DNA of 5,248 nt from NCBI GenBank assembly GCA_903879975.1, contig CAIRNL010000789.1, forward strand, positions 1-5,248, read 5' to 3'. The stretch is from an uncultured Chloroflexota bacterium (GTDB taxonomy: Bacteria > Chloroflexota > Anaerolineae > Caldilineales > Caldilineaceae). Under the pieces are notes generated by a model. That model worked only from the letters and a program-made list of their open reading frames with translations, searched no databases and was not told where the DNA came from. The translations under genes and the position numbers were made by a program. Shown here one piece after another: positions 1 to 4,491 of this stretch (positions are counted from its first letter, which is position 1; each line of letters starts with the position of its first letter).

Positions 1-264
1 CTTGCCCGGTGTGGGTACGCAGGGACCGATGTTCAGCTCGCTCTCGTCGAGCTGCAGCGAAGAATCAGCCTGTGCAGCGGCAACCAGGGACTCCAGCACG
101 GAGAGCACTGCTGGGCCGCCGGCGATTACCTCGGCCATAGTAGTCGGGATAGCTGCGGCATGTGTGCCCGCAGCGATCCCTGCCTGCGCCACGTCGACGA
201 CGCCACGCTCCGTACGTACGCCCAGGTGCAGCCCGTCTTGATTGCGATAGGTCAATAATTGCAT
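1..264 (-). CDS. Fumarylacetoacetate hydrolase (FAH) family protein, N-terminal part, cut by the left window edge
   Basis: Reading from the ATG at 264-262 gives 88 codons that stay open to base 1. The protein begins MQLLTYRNQDGLHLGVRTER, followed by GVVDVAQAG. This is the usual opening of FAH-family enzymes, in which a short beta-rich N-terminal domain carries a 'LltYr..g..r.Gv....vvDla' pattern before the catalytic FAH fold. Family members hydrolyse or hydrate acylpyruvate and 2-keto-dioate intermediates in aromatic catabolism, usually in the cytoplasm with a divalent metal. The metal-binding glutamates and aspartate lie in the missing part, so neither activity nor substrate can be judged. 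The start is well supported: AAGGAG (276-271) lies 6 bases upstream of the ATG. The gene lies 72 bases after the nucleotidyltransferase stop on the same strand and may be co-transcribed with it, but it also has its own promoter candidate at 321-329. Confidence 0.72.
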   Translation of the reverse strand, partial: MQLLTYRNQDGLHLGVRTERGVVDVAQAGIAAGTHAAAIPTTMAEVIAGGPAVLSVLESLVAAAQADSSLQLDESELNIGPCVPTPGK

Positions 265-320
265 CGTTTACTCCTTGCTCTTCCTTGGGATTCGTGATCG
301 CTCATCCTTGGCGATCCTGG

Positions 321-329
321 ATTGTATCA
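321..329 (-). promoter_or_regulatory. Extended -10 promoter candidate for the FAH-family gene
   Basis: On the minus strand 329-321 read TGATACAAT: a TGn extension followed by TACAAT, 5 of 6 to the TATAAT consensus. No good -35 is present at the normal spacing (CAGCCC at 17 bases), which an extended -10 can partly make up for. The expected transcript start near 314 gives a leader of about 50 bases to the ATG at 264. It sits just past the nucleotidyltransferase stop codon (337), so the FAH gene could be transcribed independently. Confidence 0.4.
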
Positions 330-336
330 ACGCTGC

Positions 337-1203
337 TCAGGCGGGCTGGCGGCTCAGCTCGCGCTGGGCCAGCAATTCGAGCAGGCGCGCCATCACATCT
401 GTGCGGTCGTCACCCGTGAGCGCCAGCGCCATCTGCGCCATGAGCAGGCCGTACTTGACGCCTACATCATAGCGGTTGCCGGCCAGTTCCAGCGCCAGGT
501 ATTTTTCCCGCCGCGCCAGTTCCACCAGCGCGGAGGAGAGCGTGTGGCCTGCTTGGGCGCCAGCGCGACCTGCGGCGATCTGTGCATCGAGAATGCTCAT
601 CACGCCCGGCGTCAGGACATGCATGCCAAAAAAGCAGAGATAATAGCCTGCGCGCAGGCCAGGTACGATGAGATGCTGTTCCGCCTGCGTAGGAGTTGGC
701 TTCTCAATGACCGTGTCGACTTCATAGAGTGCCTGCGTCCCCGGTACACGATGGCCGCCTGCGGCGCCGTAGTAAGGCAGCAGGCTTTCACGCGTCGGCT
801 GCACAGCCGAGATGGCGCATGCCTGCGCTTCCGCCATCACTACCAGTGCCTGAGCGCAGCGTTGCTGGCTGCGGCTGACGTAGAGATGGTCGCCCACCAG
901 GTGCAGGAAGGGATCGCGGCCGACAAAGGTGCCCGCGCAGGCGACAGCATGGCCGTGCCCCAACGGCTCCATCTGCTGGACGAAATGGAGTCGCCGCGCA
1001 TGGTTGCCGGCTACCTGCTCGTAGGCCTGCTCGTCGCCGGGCCGCACGACAACGCCGATCTCATCGATACCGGCAGCCAATACTTCTTCGATGAGGATAG
1101 TGAGCACCGACTTCTCAATCCCATCGCGGTCGATGAGCATTTGGAGCGGCAGCGTGCGCTGGCGCCGGCCGGCAGCCGTAATGACTGCTTTCTTGATTTT
1201 CAT
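337..1203 (-). CDS. Divergent GalU-like sugar-phosphate nucleotidyltransferase
   Basis: A complete 288-residue protein, the usual length of GalU-type UTP--glucose-1-phosphate uridylyltransferases, which make UDP-glucose in the cytoplasm. The order of motifs fits: AVITAAG (6-12) opening the nucleotide-binding fold, EPLGHGHAVACA (79-90), the VGDHLY strand with Asp105 where the metal aspartate is expected, VIEKP (165-169), and YDVGVKYG (245-252), matching the GalU 'YD.G.K.GyL' region. The nucleotide-binding loop is unusual. The family has GLGTR..P then PKEML, whereas this protein has GRRQRTLP (12-19), with the second glycine replaced by Arg14, then a shortened loop LQMLIDRDGIEKS without the PKEML lysine. 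I infer a distinct subfamily with altered or uncertain catalysis; the sugar and nucleotide cannot be assigned. Start: ATG at 1203-1201 with GGAG 11 bases upstream. No transmembrane segment is seen. The next gene on this strand, 72 bases on, is the FAH-family gene, whose function is unrelated. Confidence 0.8.
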   Translation of the reverse strand: MKIKKAVITAAGRRQRTLPLQMLIDRDGIEKSVLTILIEEVLAAGIDEIGVVVRPGDEQAYEQVAGNHARRLHFVQQMEPLGHGHAVACAGTFVGRDPFLHLVGDHLYVSRSQQRCAQALVVMAEAQACAISAVQPTRESLLPYYGAAGGHRVPGTQALYEVDTVIEKPTPTQAEQHLIVPGLRAGYYLCFFGMHVLTPGVMSILDAQIAAGRAGAQAGHTLSSALVELARREKYLALELAGNRYDVGVKYGLLMAQMALALTGDDRTDVMARLLELLAQRELSRQPA

Positions 1204-1247
1204 CGTCGCTGTAACTCCAGCCAGGGCAAGATGCTCCTAATCAGATG

Positions 1248-1366
1248 GATGATAGCAGCTAGATTTTATCACAGGCGGGGCAGAATCAGGGCGGCTTGCT
1301 CGAGATTGTGCAGCCAGCCTTCATGCCATGCGCCAGCGGTGGATATCTCAGGCGACGATGATAGCA
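1248..1366. repeat. 10-bp direct repeat GATGATAGCA, two copies
   Basis: GATGATAGCA occurs at 1248-1257 and again at 1357-1366, exactly 109 bases apart (start to start) and both within the divergent intergenic region. On the minus strand each copy reads TGCTATCATC, and the first lies at the expected transcript start of the nucleotidyltransferase. Paired sites like these could be regulator half-sites, but a chance 10-base match in a region this size is not rare, so the role is open. Confidence 0.3.
1263..1271 (-). promoter_or_regulatory. Extended -10 promoter candidate for the nucleotidyltransferase gene
   Basis: The minus strand reads TGATAAAAT at 1271-1263: a TGn extension plus TAAAAT, 5 of 6 to TATAAT. 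The -35 region 16-17 bases upstream (CCTGAT or CCCTGA) is poor. The predicted transcript start is near 1256, giving a leader of about 53 bases to the ATG at 1203. Its form and distance nearly match the candidate before the FAH gene (TGATACAAT, leader about 50), which supports both. Confidence 0.45.
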
Positions 1367-1408
1367 AATCGGACGGCAGCAACGATGACTTGCGCGAGAC
1401 ATTACACG

Positions 1409-1502
1409 TTGCACCCAGCACGTCGATTGCGGTGTATATCCGTGCTGCTTTGTTCCAGACGAGGATCATCAAGTACGGGATCAAGGCTCTATGGTATATG
1501 AT
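1409..1502 (+). promoter_or_regulatory. Weak plus-strand promoter candidates upstream of betA
   Basis: Two alternatives are visible. TTGCAC (1409-1414) lies 18 bases before TGTATA (1433-1438), which would leave a leader of about 147 bases. Nearer the gene, TGG at 1492-1494 precedes TATATG (1495-1500), overlapping TATGAT (1497-1502, 5 of 6 to TATAAT), but no good -35 precedes it; that would leave a leader of roughly 80 bases. Neither is strong, and some regulated choline genes depend on activators or alternative sigma factors. Confidence 0.22.
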
Positions 1503-1538
1503 TGCAGTAAGTCATCGACAGACGCAGAATTTTCCAGG

Positions 1539-1576
1539 AGGCGTGCATTCTGCCCAGCCACGCTTCAACCCTTTTT
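1539..1576 (+). promoter_or_regulatory. Leader hairpin followed by T5, just before betA
   Basis: AGGCGTG (1539-1545) can pair with CACGCTT (1559-1565), seven pairs including one G-T, across a 13-base loop; TTTTT follows at 1572-1576 after a six-base gap. The stem takes in the end of a perfect AGGAGG (1536-1541). It could be a weak attenuator or an RNA structure in the betA leader. The gap before the T run and the large loop make a normal terminator unlikely, so this is only a candidate. Confidence 0.2.
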
Positions 1577-1591
1577 CGAGAGATATGACCT

Positions 1592-3250
1592 ATGGCCAGC
1601 AGACCTGTTATGTATGACACCATTATCGTTGGCGGCGGGTCGGCGGGCTGCGTACTCGCCAATCGCCTGAGCGCCAACCGCGGGCACCGTGTGCTCGTTT
1701 TAGAAGCAGGCCGGCCCGATTCCTGGTGGGACATCTTCATTCACATGCCCGCTGCGCTCACCTACCCAATCGGCTCGCGCCACTACGACTGGCTCTACTC
1801 CTCCGATCCAGAGCCCTTCATGCACAACCGACGTATCTCGCACGGCCGCGGCAAGATCCTCGGCGGGTCAAGCAGCATCAACGGGATGATTTTCCAGCGC
1901 GGCAATCCGCTCGACTATGAGCGTTGGAGCCGTGATCCGGGTATGGAGCAGTGGAATTATGCCCATTGCCTGCCCTATTTCAAGCGCATGGAGACATCCC
2001 TGTCTGTGCAGAGCGATTATCGAGGCAGCGACGGACCGCTCGTGTTGGAACGCGGCGCCGCACAGAACCCGCTCTTCGGCGCTTTCTTTGCGGCAGTGCG
2101 GCAGGCGGGCTATGCCTTGACCGACGACGTCAACGGCTACAAACAGGAAGGCTTCGCCGCATTTGACCGTAACATCCGTCACGGCCGACGCTTGAGTGCA
2201 GCGCGCGCCTATCTGCACCCGGTCCTATCGCGCCAAAACCTGACCGTCAAGACACGCGCCTTCGTCACACGCATTCTGTTTGAAGGGCGACGTGCCGTTG
2301 GTGTAGAGGTGATCGAGGGCAGCACCGGCTCCCCCAAACAGATTCGAGCCGGACGTGTCATCTGCGCAGGCGGTGCCATCAACTCGCCACATCTGCTGCT
2401 GCTCTCGGGCGTTGGACCGGCCGACGATCTGACGGCACTACGTCTCCCGGTCGTGCAAGACCTGCCCGGGGTCGGCGCCAACTTGCAGGATCACCTGGAG
2501 GTCTACGTCCAGCACGCGTGCACACAGCCAGTTTCGATGTACCCGGCGCTGCAGTGGTACAACAAACCGTGGATCGGGGCGCAGTGGCTCTTCCTACGAC
2601 GCGGACCGGCAGCGACCAACCACTTCGAGGCAGGGGGCTTTGTGCGCAGCAACGAAGATGTCGCCTATCCCAATCTCATGTTCCACTTCCTGCCGGTGGC
2701 CATTCGCTACGACGGCACATCGCCCAGCGGCGGGCACGGCTATCAGGTGCACGTCGGCCCCATGTACTCCGACGCGCGCGGGTGGCTCAAGCTGCGTTCC
2801 ACCGATCCGTCGGTGCACCCAGCGCTGCGTTTCAACTACCTTTCCACCGACCAGGATCGTCGCGAGTGGGTAGAGGCGATCCGTGTTGCGCGGGCCATTC
2901 TGGGTCAACCGGCCTTTGCGCCCTATGATGGGGGCGAGCTTTCACCCGGGAACAACGTACAGAGCGAGACCGAGATTCTTGACTGGGTGGCACGGGATGC
3001 GGAGACGGCCTATCATCCCTCCTGCACCTGCAAGATGGGCACGGACGCCATGGCGGTCGTCGATCCTGCCACGATGCAGGTGCATGGCACAGAGGGTTTG
3101 TATATCGTCGATGCGTCAGTCTTCCCCTACGTCACCAACGCCAACATCTACGCGCCGACGATGATGGTAGCGGAGAAGGCTGCCGACCTGATCGCGGGCA
3201 ACACACCGTTGGCGCCAACGCGTATGGAATTCTACCGGCACCGTCCATAG
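1592..3250 (+). CDS. betA: Choline dehydrogenase (GMC oxidoreductase, BetA type)
   Basis: A complete 552-residue FAD enzyme. The family oxidises choline to betaine aldehyde, the first step to the osmoprotectant glycine betaine, usually membrane-associated and passing electrons to the respiratory chain. Visible motifs: Rossmann GGGSAG (14-19) with LEAG Glu38; GMC signature 1 around GKILGGSSSINGM (87-99); GMC signature 2, GAINSPHLLLLSGVG (261-275); LQDHLE (298-303). The catalytic pair is His475 in YHPSCTCKMG and Asn518 in TNANIYAPTMM. The stretch SMYPALQW (315-322) and NHFEAGGF (343-350) to FHFLPVAI (364-371) closely resembles E. coli BetA as I recall it, and the end (PLAP...EFYRH) is typical of BetA, which favours choline over other alcohols. 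Ala517 replaces the common glycine before Asn518. Start: ATG at 1592 with a weak GAGAGA upstream; Met7 (1610) is a possible alternative, since YDTIIVGGG follows it directly, but it lacks a ribosome-binding site. No betB, betI or choline transporter lies in the window. Confidence 0.9.
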   Translation: MASRPVMYDTIIVGGGSAGCVLANRLSANRGHRVLVLEAGRPDSWWDIFIHMPAALTYPIGSRHYDWLYSSDPEPFMHNRRISHGRGKILGGSSSINGMIFQRGNPLDYERWSRDPGMEQWNYAHCLPYFKRMETSLSVQSDYRGSDGPLVLERGAAQNPLFGAFFAAVRQAGYALTDDVNGYKQEGFAAFDRNIRHGRRLSAARAYLHPVLSRQNLTVKTRAFVTRILFEGRRAVGVEVIEGSTGSPKQIRAGRVICAGGAINSPHLLLLSGVGPADDLTALRLPVVQDLPGVGANLQDHLEVYVQHACTQPVSMYPALQWYNKPWIGAQWLFLRRGPAATNHFEAGGFVRSNEDVAYPNLMFHFLPVAIRYDGTSPSGGHGYQVHVGPMYSDARGWLKLRSTDPSVHPALRFNYLSTDQDRREWVEAIRVARAILGQPAFAPYDGGELSPGNNVQSETEILDWVARDAETAYHPSCTCKMGTDAMAVVDPATMQVHGTEGLYIVDASVFPYVTNANIYAPTMMVAEKAADLIAGNTPLAPTRMEFYRHRP

Positions 3251-3267
3251 TACGCGCTGCAAGTCCG

Positions 3268-3285
3268 CACCTCTATGTAGAGGTG
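3268..3285. terminator. Perfect 8-bp hairpin between convergent genes, possible weak bidirectional terminator
   Basis: CACCTCTA (3268-3275), TG, TAGAGGTG (3278-3285) forms a perfect inverted repeat 18 bases after the betA stop. On the plus strand it is followed by GGTTTGC, a poor T run; on the minus strand no T run follows. The TAG ending the hidden methyltransferase tail (3275-3273) lies within it. Its position at the meeting point of convergent genes fits transcript ending or 3' end protection, but it is not a classic intrinsic terminator. Confidence 0.4.
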
Positions 3286-3484
3286 GGTTTGCTCGAATTG
3301 AATTCGACGAGCCTTTGCCAGTCGATCGCTTTGCTCGGAGTATAGAAATCTGCTGCAAACTCCTCGGTAAAGGTGTTGATGAGTTCACCGTAAGCGCGGG
3401 CAAATTCCTCATTCACCTCTTTGGCTCGATGTCCCAGCGGTTCAACGATATCCTGGTAGAGACTCGAATCTTCGGAGATGAATT
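3273..3484 (-). pseudogene. Out-of-frame coding tail following the DNA methyltransferase (frameshifted C-terminus or partner-gene remnant)
   Basis: On the minus strand, one base back from the methyltransferase frame, 70 protein-like codons run from about 3484 to TAG at 3275-3273. The sequence begins EFISEDSSLYQDIVEP, includes AKEVNEEFARAYGELINTF, and ends IDWQRLVEFNSSKPTST. It is acidic, amphipathic and well formed, while the methyltransferase's own last 23 codons in this stretch are low-quality (many Arg and Ser). No ATG, GTG or TTG opens this frame until GTG at 3416-3414, which overlaps the methyltransferase TGA as GTGA and would give only a 47-residue protein without a properly spaced ribosome-binding site. 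The frame is open further upstream, and from about 3542 (SKDIVWPACF...) it also looks like protein. Two readings: the last part of a longer methyltransferase (356 residues if joined at PLG) broken by one lost G in the GGGG at 3485-3488, or the C-terminal remnant of a neighbouring gene such as a cognate endonuclease. I cannot name its family. Confidence 0.6.
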
Positions 3485-4342
3485 CCCCAAAGGCCTGTCT
3501 TTGTTTTCCAGTAAAGCAAGCTGGCCAGACGATATCCTTGCTGCATCGACTGAGTCTTGAGCAAGCTGAAAGTACTCCGGCAATATCTCCATGCCAATTG
3601 CATTTCGCCGCATCTGAAGCGCCACCTTCACTGTCGTGCCTGAACCCATAAAAGGATCAAGTACACAGTCACCTGGTTGCGTAAAGAGCTTGATAAACCA
3701 TTTGGGTAAATCGTCAGGGAAAACAGCGCTGTGATTACGATTCTTCGTCTCAGTCGCCATGTGCAAAACGTTGGTAGGGTATGCCTTGTCACGGCCGATC
3801 CAGTTCGCCACACGCTTGCCAAAGCCGCTGCCAACTTTGGATGGATCACGCATGTTGTCAGTGTGGCTGAGCTTCTTCAGGCGGCGCTCGGCCCAATCTC
3901 CCATCGGCACCATGACTTCGTCTTGGTACATATGGAACTTTCGGTCTTTGTTAAACTGCAGGAGTCGTTCCCAAGAATCGCGAAATCGGTTCGGCCATTT
4001 GCCTGGATAGCTATTTTTCTTATGCCAGATGAACTCTTCCGTCCAAAGCCACCCTTGCTGTCGCATCGCCAGAATCAGCTCAATCACATAGGTGTGTCGC
4101 TCACCGTTGACTACTTTTTCTTTGATATTCAGCACAAAGGTGCCGGTCGGCTTTAGCACACGCGACAATTCTGCCGACACCGGCAGGAACCATTCAACAT
4201 AGTCGTCGGGCTTGACTCCACCGTACGTTGTCGAACGGCTGTCGGCATACGGGGGTGAAGTCACGACCAAATCTACCGACTCAGCTGGGAGCATCCTCAA
4301 CTGCTCTCTGCAGTCTCCTAGATACAAACTTGCATCCACCAT
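3413..4342 (-). CDS. Site-specific DNA methyltransferase, beta class (probably N4-cytosine)
   Basis: A 309-residue protein in the frame as read. Motif order defines the beta class: catalytic motif IV TSPPY (28-32) near the N-terminus, target-recognition region in the middle (roughly 105-200, including WHKKNSYPGKWPNRFRDSWE), and S-adenosylmethionine-binding motif I DPFMGSGTT (229-237) near the C-terminus, preceded by FPDDLPKWFIKLF (208-220). The Ser in SPPY favours N4-cytosine over N6-adenine, but this is not decisive. It would methylate a specific short site, either protecting against a restriction enzyme or acting alone; no intact endonuclease gene is visible here. Start: ATG 4342-4340 with AGGA 10 bases upstream; another ATG at 4350 is out of frame. 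Both catalytic motifs are intact, so activity is plausible. The last 23 residues (287-309) look wrong-frame, and a better continuation lies in the -1 frame to 3273. GC content is clearly below both flanking genes, suggesting acquisition by transfer. It converges on betA. Confidence 0.9.
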   Translation of the reverse strand: MVDASLYLGDCREQLRMLPAESVDLVVTSPPYADSRSTTYGGVKPDDYVEWFLPVSAELSRVLKPTGTFVLNIKEKVVNGERHTYVIELILAMRQQGWLWTEEFIWHKKNSYPGKWPNRFRDSWERLLQFNKDRKFHMYQDEVMVPMGDWAERRLKKLSHTDNMRDPSKVGSGFGKRVANWIGRDKAYPTNVLHMATETKNRNHSAVFPDDLPKWFIKLFTQPGDCVLDPFMGSGTTVKVALQMRRNAIGMEILPEYFQLAQDSVDAARISSGQLALLENKDRPLGNSSPKIRVSTRISLNRWDIEPKR

Positions 4343-4417
4343 GAAAGCATCTTCCTCTCCCGGCCGGCGACTGTCCCAGTGCGTTGTACTCGTCAGTCAC
4401 GCCACAGAATGTGTGAT

Positions 4418-4446
4418 AGTCTACCAGAATCAGGACAGGCTGTCGA
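4418..4446 (-). promoter_or_regulatory. Sigma-70-type promoter for the methyltransferase gene
   Basis: On the minus strand, TCGACA (4446-4441, 5 of 6 to TTGACA), a 17-base spacer, then TAGACT (4423-4418, 4 of 6 to TATAAT) preceded by TGG as an extended -10. The transcript would start near 4411, with a leader of about 69 bases to the ATG at 4342. The palindrome GACAGGCTGTC (4434-4444) overlaps the -35, where a bound repressor would block transcription. This is the best promoter match in the window. Confidence 0.55.
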
Positions 4447-4465
4447 ACATTCATTCTGATTGGCC

Positions 4466-4480
4466 GTTGAGTGACTCAAC
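4466..4480. promoter_or_regulatory. Perfect 15-bp palindrome upstream of the methyltransferase promoter, operator candidate
   Basis: GTTGAGTGACTCAAC is a perfect inverted repeat with 7-base arms around one central base (4473). It lies between the GH13 stop (4492) and the methyltransferase promoter, centred about 62 bases upstream of the predicted transcript start, a common place for an activator. It is not followed by a T run in either direction, so it is unlikely to be a terminator. No regulator gene is present in the window to match it. Confidence 0.35.
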
Positions 4481-4491
4481 CTACGCCGCAC

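Larger units (their letters stand above)
1204..1591. other. 388-base divergent intergenic region between the nucleotidyltransferase and betA
   Basis: No convincing gene is present. The stretch separates two genes that point away from each other, so it should carry both their promoters. It holds an extended -10 on the minus strand (1263-1271), weaker plus-strand promoter candidates (1409-1438 and 1492-1502), two copies of GATGATAGCA, and a hairpin with an unused AGGAGG just before betA. A 71-codon minus-strand frame (1484-1269) starts at TTG, has no ribosome-binding site and no recognisable motif, and is not called a gene. Confidence 0.6.

Noticed and set aside
1269..1484. 71-codon minus-strand frame in the divergent intergenic region
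   Set aside because: It starts at TTG, has no ribosome-binding site, no recognisable motif, and its end overlaps the promoter candidate of the next gene.
322..1617. 431-codon open frame on the plus strand opposite the nucleotidyltransferase
   Set aside because: It overlaps a well-supported gene for its whole useful length, has no family motif, and is rich in Arg, Ala, His and Cys, as antisense frames in GC-rich DNA are. The real gene shows clear GalU-type motifs on the other strand.
3291..3312. Imperfect palindrome GCTCGAATT...GAGC downstream of betA as a second terminator
   Set aside because: The arms match only with a three-base insertion, the stem is AT-rich in the centre, no T run follows, and it lies within the likely coding tail.
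3116..3412. 98-codon minus-strand frame starting with ATG directly after the methyltransferase stop
   Set aside because: It is the methyltransferase's own frame continued past TGA, overlaps the end of betA, and is rich in Arg and Ser without motifs. The neighbouring -1 frame is far more protein-like.
3731..4156. 141-codon plus-strand frame opposite the methyltransferase
   Set aside because: It lies wholly antisense to a gene with intact TSPPY and DPFMGSGTT motifs and shows no domain of its own.
4466..4480. Palindrome as an intrinsic terminator for the GH13 gene
   Set aside because: The stem would be only six pairs with a three-base loop, and it is followed by GGCCAAT on the minus strand rather than a T run.
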